Positions 21,351-31,203 of a stretch of DNA of 64,000 nt are shown piece after piece (within the stretch, counting starts at the first letter, position 1; the number at the start of each line of letters is the position of its first letter). This stretch comes from Pseudoips prasinana (lineage: Eukaryota; Arthropoda; Insecta; Lepidoptera; Nolidae). The stretch is from positions 9,486,001 to 9,550,000 of the forward strand of contig OX621250.1 of assembly GCA_951640165.1 (NCBI GenBank), written 5' to 3'. Both the position numbers and the translations under genes were made by a program. The notes beneath the pieces were generated by a model. It saw only the letters and a program-made list of their open reading frames with translations. It was not told the DNA's origin and searched no databases.

Positions 21351-21883
21351 AAAGAAGAATATCAACAAATACCTGCATAATACCTACAACGTCTCTTTAC
21401 TATAACGATAATAGGCGACGCATCGTTAACTGTACTAAACTGAATATTGTTGAATTTAGGTTTAGGCAGTTTTATTTATCTAATGCTAGGTATCAAATAT
21501 GTTCGGCAGCTACGAATAACATCTAAATCACTTTTATGGGAGCCATTACGTAACCACGCGTGCCAAGTTATTAATTTCATATTCTATTTTGTTATTTAAT
21601 ACTCCATTTTGTCGATAGATATAATCAAAATGGCCGTCGGCGTTCCAATATTGAGCGGTGAATTGATTTTTTAGAAGCTAAATTCATTTTAATTTATGAT
21701 CACACTTTAGTGTTATTTATTGATTGATTAAAATATATTTTAAAGTGATTGATGTGATAATAATTGGCGTGAGGCATTTATATATAATTGCTGTAATTTC
21801 TTTTCAAAGTAAAATGGAGTGGGTATTTTTGTATTCTGTGTCAGAGCTTCCTTTTCAACCTCTATTAATACAGGACAGGTGCC
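21351..21883. other. Nothing recognised
   Basis: AT-rich, with no shared repeat or coding signal. Confidence 0.3.
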
Positions 21884-22128
21884 CAGGGGCTCTACCGGCT
21901 AAGTCACCGAACTTCGATTTCTTAAATGGCGTTCAATTAAATTAAAGTTTATAATGACTTAATTAATCTATAAATCGGCTTCCATGAGCACATGTGACGT
22001 CATAAATGGTCCGGAATCAATTGTCAACGTTGAAGCCGATTTAACGATTGGTTAAGTCATTATTAACCATTATTTATTTCACCGCCATTTAAGAAATCGA
22101 TGTTCGGTGACTTAGCCGGTAGAGCCCC
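21884..22128. mobile_element. GGGGCTCTACC MITE, copy 2
   Basis: A 245-bp copy with both arms (CAGGGGCTCTACCGGCTAAG; CCGGTAGAGCCCC) and the central palindromic region containing ATGAGCACATGTGACGTCAT. Confidence 0.75.
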
Positions 22129-22144
22129 AGGTCTGTCGTTTATC

Positions 22145-22330
22145 TCGACTATTGACTGACATGTTGATGTAGTGATTAGTGACTGGTACGCTAGAGGTCG
22201 TGGGTTCGATTTCCGCCAATGACAAGGCTTTGATGAGCACTATTATTTGCTATATCTGGGTATAATTCATCTATAACATAATAATATAATGTTTATGTTT
22301 ATCAGTTGTCTATTTGTCATTTGACATCTA
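22145..22330 (+). repeat. SINE4 copy
   Basis: A-box-like GTAGTGATTAGTGAC, B box GTGGGTTCGATTTCCGCC, body GATGAGCACTATTATTTGC. Confidence 0.6.
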
Positions 22331-22792
22331 TTTTTTCCCATGATATTTATTTATTTAAGATATTCATCTGTATATATCTCTTTCCGTAGATAGATATGGT
22401 GGATAAAAGAATTATTTACAAGTTAAGGTTTAGGTATTTTTTTAAGTTGTAATCAGGTTTTTAAGCGCTAAGGTAGGGCTTTTTTTATCTCCCATACAAA
22501 CACTTTAGCTTGAAAAAATGTCTATTATATAATATTTGTATCGAATGGTAGATCTTTAAACCATAAACAATCAAAAATCGGAATGGCGCCGACCTGTGCA
22601 GTAATACTGTCATATAAAAAAAAGAAAAGAATGTCTATGTCCTACAATTACCTATTATCTGGCTTACGGTTGCAGGTTCTTTGCAGAAATTAAAAATTAA
22701 TCTGATACCACAAAGTCAAACATCAGTCACAAGAACCATAAAAAATGTGGTCAAAAATGCGGATTGCTCCTAAACATTGTCAATAAAAAAAA
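22331..22792. other. Nothing clear
   Basis: The motif ACGGTTGCAGGTTCTTTGCA at about 22668 resembles ACCGTTGCAGGTTCCTTGCG at about 23030, so 22640-22690 may be an old duplicate of the leader of the ORF1 element beyond the KCT insertion. Confidence 0.35.
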
Positions 22793-22988
22793 AAAACTTG
22801 TGTGTACTTATGTACACGCGTTAGAAGTTACACTTCTTAATATACAACTTGAACATAGTTATCAATTTTCATACCACCTAGAACTAACTTCATGCTGTTA
22901 AATTTTTTGGTGTCGGTGTGCGCGCGCATCGTAAAAATTCACTCTCATCATTTTTCTCCATCGCGCCAAAAGAAGTATAACTTCAAAA
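22793..22988 (+). repeat. KCT element, short form
   Basis: Runs from ACTTGTGTGTACTTATGTAC to AAGAAGTATAACTTC and lacks the internal duplication of the long form. It is nearly identical to 40925-41122. Confidence 0.75.
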
Positions 22989-23056
22989 AAACTATTGCCT
23001 ATATTCCACAACTATCTTTTACCGGCGTTACCGTTGCAGGTTCCTTGCGGGAATAA

Positions 23057-23509
23057 ACTGTCACTGCGAGCGTCCCTAGCGCTGCCAGTTTGAAGCCTGG
23101 GCCATATAAGGCAACGAAGAAGGCTGATGATGATGATGGGTTCGTGACGGTGCAAAGGAGGAAGCGCCGAATGCGAACCAACAAGAACCGCTGCGGCAAC
23201 GCTCCTACGGAGCCCAACACGAGTCTGCGTGCCGCCAAGCCGAATACACCGGTGTATATCTCCCGCCTGCACTACACCACGAAGGCGGAGGACATCGTGG
23301 AGTACGTGCGCCAGAAGATCAAGTACACGCCGAGGGTGCAGTTACTGGAGTCGCGCCGGAACGTCAACTTTAAGGCGTTCGTGGTGCGAGTACCGAATTG
23401 CTTTTTGCCCCGCGTCATGGATGAGGACTTTTGGCCGCAGGACGTGGTGTTCCGTCGCTTCCGCGGACAAGTGCCACAGGACAGCACAAAGACAATAAGT
23501 GCAAAGTGA
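23057..23509 (+). CDS. LINE ORF1 C-terminal domain (ORF1-only retroposon)
   Basis: An open frame with no ATG at its start (open from about 23057; the first acidic stretch, KKADDDDGFVTV, is at about 23115). It encodes a basic segment (RRKRRMRTNKNR) and then a domain with pieces VYISRLHYTT, EDIVEYVRQK, NFKAFVVRVP and DEDFWPQDVVFRRF. This order matches the C-terminal RNA-binding-like domain of ORF1 proteins in CR1/Jockey-type LINEs, which coat the element RNA. The frame stops at 23507-23509 and goes straight into a short 3' UTR. No reverse transcriptase follows, so this is an ORF1-only, 5'-truncated element. Its GC content is far above the flanks. Confidence 0.7.
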   Translation, partial: TVTASVPSAASLKPGPYKATKKADDDDGFVTVQRRKRRMRTNKNRCGNAPTEPNTSLRAAKPNTPVYISRLHYTTKAEDIVEYVRQKIKYTPRVQLLESRRNVNFKAFVVRVPNCFLPRVMDEDFWPQDVVFRRFRGQVPQDSTKTISAK

Positions 23510-23655
23510 AGTGTTACTAACATAGTCTTAAGCCCTATATACTAACACTTTTTGTATATATTTTATATATGTTAGTCTGTAAGGTATATATCTATGGGCC
23601 ATTAGATGCCTGATAATAAATGATTATTATTATTATTATTATTATATTATTATAA
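23510..23655 (+). repeat. 3' UTR and (ATT)n tail of the ORF1-only element
   Basis: About 100 bp of UTR ending CCTGATAATAAATGATTATT, with a poly(A)-signal-like AATAAA and a (TTA)n run. Confidence 0.65.
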
Positions 23656-24289
23656 ATCCGCTACTACATAATTTAATTTAACATCACTATCCATTGCAAT
23701 GTGTGTGATACCCTCCAATTTTGTGATTATAACTGCTATAACAGGGCACTTTCAATTACCTGACAATTTTAAAAGAGCTAGACTTGAATTGAATTTAAAA
23801 GTCAAGTTTATATTTACATAACTAGTCATAATATAGACTATTAAATTCAATTTGATGACTTTTACTGCTAACTCCGATGTCGTGGGTTCGATTTTGAGTT
23901 TTGAGCAGGGACCGGACAACCCCGCTTCTGAGTTAAGCCGTTTGATAGGGTAACCCCGGGAAGGGATTAACCCCTTCAATGACTTAAGCCCTTGAATAGC
24001 TTACCTTCTTGAAAAGGTTTTATTCGAGTTAACCTGAGTTACCCAATCAACTTAGCAGCGTGTAGATGGGAGTAGGTATACTCGCACCCGTGCGGTGCCT
24101 CATTGCCTAACTACTTTTAGGTAGGTACAACAAATTTGACGAACGACTTTTTATATTTTAAATTTGAAAGTTTAGTGACGACAAATAGTCGAGCTAATAA
24201 TTAACGTGTCATTTAAAGAACTGACTTACTTTAATCTTAATTGTGTGACAATCTGTATGATGTGATTATATTTTGTTAAATAATTATTA
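23656..24289. other. Nothing clear
   Basis: A SINE-like B-box scrap (GTCGTGGGTTCGATTTTGAG) lies at about 23880. Imperfect repeats of CCCGGGAAGGGATTAACCCC / TTGAATAGC type lie at 23930-24030. No coding signal. Confidence 0.35.
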
Positions 24290-24545
24290 TAATATTTTGC
24301 TGTGTGGTGATGGCATAGGATATCATCACCCCATTTTATCACGTAGGGGGCGCAGAAATCGACCGAGGGCATACCTACCAGAGAACCGGCAGAAGAGTTT
24401 ATCTATGAACTATGACCATCAAACTTTCTTTCGCCAACCCGTCTGCCAAGCTATGGGGCTCTGGGGGTCTGCCAAGCTCCCATTATTTGGGGAGGCTTTT
24501 GTCCAGCAGTGGACGTACTTTGGCAGACATGAGAACGATGAAATA
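24290..24545 (+). mobile_element. Non-autonomous retroposon with RTE-like 3' end
   Basis: The body (ATCATCACCCCATTTTATCA, AACCCGTCTGCCAAGC) is shared with 42646-42870, 50405-50665 and 59035-59205. Its 3' terminus (TTTGGGGAGGCTTTTGTCCA, GCAGTGGACGT) is the RTE 3' end. Confidence 0.65.
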
Positions 24546-24546
24546 A

Positions 24547-24812
24547 TTGACGGGCGTGTTGGAATGGTTGGCAAATGCTTGCTTTTCACGCCGGAGCTCG
24601 TGGGTTCGATTCTATTTAGGACAGATATTGGTGTGCATGAACATGTCTGTTTGTCCTGAGTCTGGGTGTAATTATCTATATAAGTATGTATTCACAAAAG
24701 AAAAGTAGTATATGTAATATATCAGTTATCTGGTTTCCATAGTACAATCTCTGCTTAGTTTGAGATCAGATGGCCGTGTATAAATAATGTTCCTGGATAT
24801 TATTATTATTAT
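24547..24812 (+). mobile_element. SINE3 copy
   Basis: The head CGGGCGTGTTGGAATGGTTG, the B box GGGTTCGATTC, and the full body and tail to GGATATTATTATTATT. Confidence 0.75.
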
Positions 24813-25297
24813 TTAAATTATTGTATAAAATGAACTGATATATTATGGGTATTCTAAAACATGATTGACGTGACTAAAATGTTCATTATCATAAGAATAT
24901 TATCACTTTAAGAATTTTCAGAGTCAAGCAATCTTAGGTTATGTAACTGTCTGTATCTGTATACATCTGTATTTCATATATAGATAGCAATCTTGGTCTG
25001 ATAAAAATACATTTAGGCGACCACCTAGGTACAAGTTTTCCAAGACTAATTCTGTATTCAATAAAGTTCTTTACCGTAATTTCATATTAGTTAATAATTT
25101 ATTTGCAAATATAGTTGAAATAATAATACGGCTTCTGTGGCCTCATTAATTGGCTTAAGGCAACTGCCTGTTTTTTGTGCCAAGAAGTCGTATGAAAAAA
25201 TGACAAACTGGCTATCTCATATATCTTTTACAGAAACCAATGGCCTTAGAATTTGACAAATGGGATGACAATCTAGTAGGACAATCAATTATACGGC
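24813..25297. other. Nothing recognised
   Basis: AT-rich and non-coding. Confidence 0.3.
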
Positions 25298-25922
25298 TTC
25301 CGTAGCCAAATGGCAAAAAACGGAACCCTTATAGATTCGTCATGTCTGTCTGTCCGTCCGTATGTCACAGCCACTCTTATAGTTTTTTCCAAAACTATAA
25401 GAGCTGTACTGTTGAAACTTGGTAGATGTATTCTGTGAACCGCATTAAGATTTTCTCACAAAAATAGAAAAAGAACAATAATTTTGGGGGTTCGCCAAAA
25501 GAACATACATAGAACTGAACTGATGCTAATTTTTTTTTCGTACGCGTAATTGTTGAGGATCTATGGATAGGTCTTTAAAAATGATATTGAGGTTTCTAAT
25601 ATCATATTTTTCTTAACTGAATAGTTTGAGCAAGAGACATTTCCAAAGTAGTAAAATGTGTGCCCCCCCCCCCCCCCCCCTGTAACTTCTAAAATAGGAG
25701 AATGATAAAACTGAAAAACATATATGATAAATATATTTTTTATGATGAATATATGATGTTTACCATGCAAACTTCCACTGAAAATTGGTTTGATCGAAAT
25801 CTAGTAAGTAGATTTTTTTAAGACGTCCTAAATCGTAAACCGCAAATCACCTTTCATTTAATCAACTGAAATACTTGCTGCTATGGAACCTTTCATGGGC
25901 GAGTCCGACTCGCACTTGACCT
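25298..25922 (-). repeat. GGCCAAG-type repeat, copy 3
   Basis: The reverse complement of the 17526-18075 type, from TTTTTTGCCATTTGGC at the left to GGCGAGTCCGACTCGCACTT at the right. A C17 tract at about 25664-25680 corresponds to the G-tract in copy 2. Confidence 0.7.
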
Positions 25923-26339
25923 TATTTTCTAAATATTGAGATGTTATAACGTTTTTCGAAAAAAAGAAGGTTACCGCCGCTCTTGCAAGTAAATTGCAAG
26001 CTATTAGCTTTAACAGCGTGTTCATTTCTGATTACATTAATAAGGATATGGACGTTTGTATTAATAGTTATAGTATTTACATATCTCTCAGTCACCAACA
26101 TTTTAGTCTTCGATCATACCAATTCAATCAATATCTTCTATTATTCTAGAGCAATGAGCTGCCAACAATCTTGTAATTTTTTTATAATAACTGCCATTGT
26201 TACTAGTGATTGAAAAATAATTCAACACCTCTCAAACTTAATCTTTGAGGAAAATGCCTGTTTGTTGTTTTAAAATTTTCCAAACAGCTAAATTTCTAAC
26301 TGACTAACTTGGCCTTGTCTGAAATATTGTAACATAATG
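25923..26339. other. Nothing recognised
   Basis: A 76-codon hydrophobic frame at 25983-26213 has no motif or context and is probably chance. Confidence 0.3.
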
Positions 26340-28602
26340 CCTAAAGACCTTTTAAGATTAGATTAGCATGGTTCTTAAACAATTTAAGAACAATAAGGCT
26401 CCTGGTGATAACAGAGTTACAATAGAGCTTTTAAGGCGGATGGTATACCAATCCTACGAGCTTTTCAGAAGTTATTTAACTTCGTCATACTAAAAGGTCA
26501 AACGTCACAAGGATGGCACATATTGGTGTGGTAGTGCTTTTTTCAATAAGGGCGATAAAAACCCTTTGAAAAAATAACAGACCCATCACGTTACTGAGCC
26601 ATGTTTACAAGTTGTTTTTGAGAGTCATTACGAATCGTCTCACGCACAGGTTTGACGTCAACCACCCTCCTGAACAAGCTGGTCGCCGATAATGCTTTAG
26701 TAACATATACCACATACATACGCAGCGGCAAGTTATTCAGAAGACCGAGGATATATCCAGCCATTATGCTTAGCGTTTGATTGAATCGAAACCTGGATGT
26801 ACTGTGATCTTTCCAAAATTCCAAATTAACTACCGGTATGTCGAGGTGTTAAAGTGTTTGTATGAGAACTCGCAACCTATACGATTGCAGCGAGGCGTGA
26901 GACAGGGGGATATAACATCTCCATCTCCAGAACTATTCATCCCTGCATTGGAAGATGTCTTTAATCTCCTGGACTGAAAGGCTTTGGCATCAATCTCAAT
27001 GGCGAATACATCCCTCACCTTCGTAATCATGGCTGAAACATTGAAATACCTCGGTACAATGCTCGAAGACTTCAGCAGGGTCTCTCTACTAGTGGTTCTC
27101 AAAATGAACAAGGATAAGACGAATATTATGTTGAACATTCAGGTTGCACCCATTCCAGTTAAGGTAAGGGACTCTGCACTCGAGATTGTGGAGAGCTATA
27201 TCTATACCTAGGGCAGATCACCCCACTAGGGAGGCGGTCCAACGCGGTGGTTTTCACCGAAATCTGCGTGCGCCAAGAGAACGGGAGGGCGCCAGAAGAA
27301 ACGTTCATTAAGTACCGACGGGATGACTACCGGCACGAATTAGTGCACTGGCGCGCACGGCTAGAGTTACGCCTAAACGCGCGCCAGCGTGCCGTCGGTT
27401 CCATCCTACCTCACCTCAAGGCCTGGGTGGAAAAGAGTCTGCCCAACACACTCTCGCTGAGTGCCCGGCCCGGGTGGCCAAAAGGCGACTCAAGATCTCA
27501 ATCGGACGGGATCTGTCCCTGCCGGCAATCGTAGGGGCAATGCTGGTGGGTGACTCTTCTAAATGGCACGCCGTGGTCTCCTTTTATGAGGCAGTCATGT
27601 TCCAAAAGGAGGCCGCCGAGCGCGAACGGGAGAGATCGCAGATGGAGGAGGCGTCGGGGTGGCGGCTGCAACCGGTAGCCCGACTCCTCCTCGGAGCCGC
27701 GGCGGCATTAAGAGAAGTCAATGTTACCAGCTAAAAGAAGACAGCGATCTGTTTATGGCGCAGTCGCTGTGCCGGACTGGCAGAAGTCGGCAAATAGCGA
27801 GGACAATCCAGAGCCCTCTCAGGGTACGTGTGGGACCATCATACTATCTGGAACTTTTCGCATAAGGGGTGCACCGGAGCAACATACCCGCGTTCCCGCG
27901 GCTCCCCCATCAGGCGCCAAGAGAAGCCCACGGCAGGTAGGTTTAGTCGGTGCGAGTCTGACGCATCCATCCGTAAACATTTTTGCGGGTGGCATACGTA
28001 GGCATTCGACCTGCCTTATCAAAAAAAAGGTAAGAGGTCCACTTCGAGTAGGAGATCAATTGTCGAATCTAACTTGTCTGGGCAGCGTTCGGAAAGCTAA
28101 GCTTCTGGTCCCAAATACCAATCAAAAGTCTTCGATTAGTATGTGTTGCCTCTGATGAATTAGGGAACCAAGACGTAGCCGCTGCTCACTACGGGGCTAA
28201 TAAAACGGCTCATGGTCATCCAAAGAGCAATGGAGTACGCCATGTTCGGAGTTTCCCTCCGAGATCAAATCACAAATCTCAAGATCCAACCAAGAGAGGC
28301 AAATCATAAAAACCGACATAGCTTGAATAATTGCCAAGCAAACGTGGCGGTGGGCAGGGTACATAGCTTGCAGAATCTACGGCCGCTGGGGCAGAAAGTT
28401 TCTCAAGTGGCGACCATGAACCGGAAAACGCAGCGTGGGGCCCCCAACAAGATGGACCGATGATCTTGCGAGGGTCGATGACAGCCGCTGGATACGGGCA
28501 ACGCAGGATCTGCAGTTGTGGAGTATCTTTGGGAAGCAATGGACTTTGCCCAGCAGTACCTTCGGCTGATATGATGATAATGGTGATGGTTATGATGATG
28601 AT
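26340..28602 (+). pseudogene. RTE-clade LINE reverse transcriptase pseudogene, split by an R1-type insertion
   Basis: A degenerate reverse transcriptase with many frameshifts and stops. Pieces in order: FKNNKAPGDN near 26385, FFNKGDK near 26540, HPPEQAG near 26665, YVEVLKCLYENS near 26840, RRGVRQGD near 26890, and IPVKV with SYIY near 27150-27210. It breaks at about 27241 and resumes at about 28036 (WAAFGKL, then RLMVIQRAMEYAMFGVSLRD near 28225-28265), then WRWAGYIA-like, and ends with (GAT)n at 28568-28602. It is inactive. Confidence 0.8.
27242..28028 (+). mobile_element. R1-type LINE 3' part inserted in the RTE copy
   Basis: Encodes a reverse-transcriptase C-terminal region in two phases. 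The second phase (about 27505-27735) reads GRDLSLPAIVGAML, WHAVVSFYEAVM and KEAAERERE, typical of R1-clade proteins after the zinc-knuckle. The zinc-knuckle itself is lost at the frameshift. The 3' UTR at 27736-28020 matches 21080-21350. It ends in an A8 run. A partial GGTCCAAC / GGTCCAC duplication flanks it. Confidence 0.7.
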
Positions 28603-28689
28603 GCATCTATTCAATAACGGTGTACGCCACCACGCCTCCGCGGTTTAACTTTAACAGAATGAAAATCAAATTCTTTGTTATAATATAAT

Positions 28690-29050
28690 TATGTCCTCCT
28701 AGCCGAATTTCGGCCCCAGTGGCCAGTCTCAATGGAGACTGGCCATGTGAACGGGGACATACCACAAGTGTGTGTGCAAACACAGGGGCAGTATCTATTC
28801 CATCACTCTCATTATCCGATGGGACGACTAGTGGAACGACCGGAAGGTCAGGTACAGGATCGATCGGCTTTACGTGCTCTCCGAGGCATGAGGTTATAAT
28901 ACCGCCAACTCCCAGACTTCGGGCTGACACTAAGAAATTTTTCTTTTTACGCAAAAATCCCATAGACACTTTTGGCCCAACCCGGGATATGAACCTAGGA
29001 CCTCGTTATCTACGTTTAAAGACGCTACCAGTAGGCCAACGATGCGTAAC
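28690..29050 (-). mobile_element. SINE5, near full length
   Basis: On the minus strand the A box is TGGCCTACTGGTAGCGTC-like and the B box GGTTCATATCC. The body includes CTTAGTGTCAGCCCGAAGTC and GGAGAGCACGTAAAGCC. Confidence 0.7.
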
Positions 29051-29499
29051 ACATACTTTAAAAAAAGTACTGCTAAATTGCTTTTACTTAATTCTGTAGT
29101 ACCTACGGAGTTCCAAATTAAAAGAAATTATGACAATAAACAAGAACAAACCCGAAAAATTTAATATTACAGTGTTTAGCGACAAGCAAAATTGAACTTT
29201 AAAATAATACATTCCAAATTATTGCGACTAGATGTCACGCGCGGTGGTGTTTATGCAATTACCAAACCAATTTCGATGCGAAAGAGTGCATATTACAATG
29301 TCTTGGCTGGAATGGCTTACCCTGTTACAGTGTTACAGGGTATGAAAGGGTAACCCTTTCGGAAGCGGTTCATTACACCCGTTCGAAGGTGTAACTCGTA
29401 TCATAAGGTTTATTTTTAAGCGCTTAAAAATACCCGTTCAAAAACCCGTTCAACGAGTATCCGGACGGTCCCTGGTTTTGAGTGAGTTCGACTTATTGA
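29051..29499. other. Nothing clear
   Basis: Contains a short GTTACAGTGTTACAGGGTA repeat and GTAACCC-type motifs at 29320-29470 that resemble those at 23930-24010. Non-coding. Confidence 0.35.
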
Positions 29500-29853
29500 G
29501 TGATTAAGGTTGCCACCTAGTTACTACCTCGTCATGTCGTTTTGGGTTCGATACCCGCACAGACAACTTTTTGTGTTAGTGGTTGTTATAAGTGGGAGCT
29601 TAGTTTCTGTGAATGTCATCTTTTTAAAGAAAAATTTTGACTGCACGTGTGGCGCAGCGGCTATGACAGTCACTTCGCCGCTTCGTGCCTCGGGTTCGAG
29701 TCCCGCACCGGGAAACTATTTGTGTGACCCATAAATAGTTGTTCTAAGTCTGGATGTAATTGGTATCCGTTTATTATATGTTTGTAAAGTATCCCGCGAC
29801 ACAGGGATTTTATTCCCTAACTGCAGGGTAGTCTTAAAAAAAAATAAAAAAGG
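29500..29853 (+). repeat. SINE4 fragment followed by full SINE2
   Basis: Positions 29500-29625 are a diverged SINE4 head and body (GGGTTCGATACCCGCACAG). Positions 29639-29853 are a complete SINE2 with A box GTGGCGCAGCGGC, B box GGGTTCGAGTCCCGC, GTAAAGTATCCCGCGACACA and an A-rich tail. Confidence 0.75.
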
Positions 29854-30394
29854 CACGTTGTTAAGGTCCTCAATATTATGAGGAATCCAGTTCGCTTTCT
29901 CACTCGCCACGCTGCTAATATCTCTAAAATTCCAGTTTTGGTAGTCATATTTCCTTCTACAAAACTCAACCGATGAATCAACAACAAAATTGGCTATACT
30001 ATACTGTTTTTTTTTTATTTCCAGCCAGGCAATTGTTTTCTTCATGTCAGCCAAATGTCGTGAACTGCTGGACAAATGTCTTCCTAAGAATTAAGGGATA
30101 TTATATTATCACCACGTTATTGACAGACGGTTGGCAATCTCAGTACACAGAGTCACATTTCACGAAGAGACGCTGCTGTCCGTTTTATGGTAGGTTATAC
30201 CTCGGAACGACTTCTACGTCCCTCCATGATGAGATTTTAACTGTTTTTCTGTTTATTGATTTTTAGAGGCTGGCGACTTCTACAAAAACAAGTTTATTAT
30301 ATCAAATCAATCGTACTTAGTTGTAAAAAAAGCAGCTGGAAATAACTCGTAACAAAATAATGCTATTAGTTTGTTCAGAGGACTCGACGTCAAG
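29854..30394. other. Diverged repeat remnant
   Basis: 30115-30235 (GACGGTTGGCAATCTCAGTA to CCCTCCATGATGAG) resembles the minus-strand form of the RTE-tailed retroposon seen at 50405-50665. The rest is unrecognised. Confidence 0.4.
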
Positions 30395-30525
30395 TGTTGC
30401 CGGTTCAATCCCCGTATAGAACTTCTATTTGTGCGACCCATAAATGGTTGTTCTCAGTCTGTGTATCCTTTGTGTGCGATAATTGCTTGTTTGTTAAATC
30501 GTCCACGTTAAAGCGATTTATTTCC
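30395..30525 (+). repeat. SINE2 fragment
   Basis: Starts at a mutated B box (CCGGTTCAATCCCCGTA) and continues with GCGACCCATAAATGGTTGTT. Confidence 0.55.
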
Positions 30526-30841
30526 AAAGTAAAAAAAATATAATCTTTAATTAGAAATTCTTAGAGTGAATAAAACGTGTCTAATGGAAAGGTACCTTAA
30601 CACATGCCACAGTAAAATAAGAAAACAGTAGGTTGTCTCGGCTACCACAGTGCCACTTCTTAGTCCTTCAATAATAACAGCTCCCGAGTTCCGCAACAAG
30701 TGAATAGATCTGCCGTCCCATCATTATCGTATAAATCAGTAACAATTCAACCGGTAATTGCGATTCATCTAGGGCTACCAGCTCTTTTTAAAATTATGGA
30801 CAGCATTCTCTTTGGATAAAAAATAATTGTTTTTTTTTTGG

Positions 30842-31203
30842 TAAAGTATCCATAAGCGGTTCTACGAGCTATGTGCCCTGCCCACTGCCACTTCAGTTTT
30901 GTAATTCTTCGGGCTATGTCGGTGACTTTGGTTCGCCTGCGGATTGCGACATTTCCGATTTGATCATAAATGTCGCAATGAGCATAGCGTAGAACCGATG
31001 GCCGTTGGGGCAGAAAGGTTCTTGAGTGGCGACCACGAATCGGAAGACGCAGCGTGGGCAGGCCCCTACAAGATGGACCGATGATCTTGTGCGGGTCGCT
31101 GGAAACTGCTGGATGCGAATAGACTGGCAATTGTGGAAACCTTTGGGGGAGGCCTTTGTCCAGCAGTAGACGTCTTTCGGCTGATATGATGATGATGATG
31201 ATC
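30842..31203. pseudogene. RTE LINE 3' end with inverted 5' part
   Basis: Positions 30842-30991 read on the minus strand encode RRRTKVTDIARRI, LKWQWAGHIARRT. Positions 30990-31203 read on the plus strand continue with RWGRKVLEW and the normal 3' end with (GAT)n. The two halves meet head to head at a shared TAGAACCG. This is the signature of twin-primed LINE insertion. Confidence 0.8.

Noticed and set aside
21063..21380. 105-codon frame
   Set aside because: It is antisense to an R1-type 3' UTR whose other copy (27721-28028) is not open in that phase.
25664..25680. C17 tract as a regulatory signal
   Set aside because: It is the internal homopolymer of the GGCCAAG-type repeat and matches the G-tract in the sister copy.
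27247..27534. A complete gene at 27247-27734
   Set aside because: Two phases together form a broken R1-type C-terminus. There is no intact gene.
28719..29099. 126-codon plus-strand frame
   Set aside because: It lies antisense across a SINE5 copy and has no independent support.
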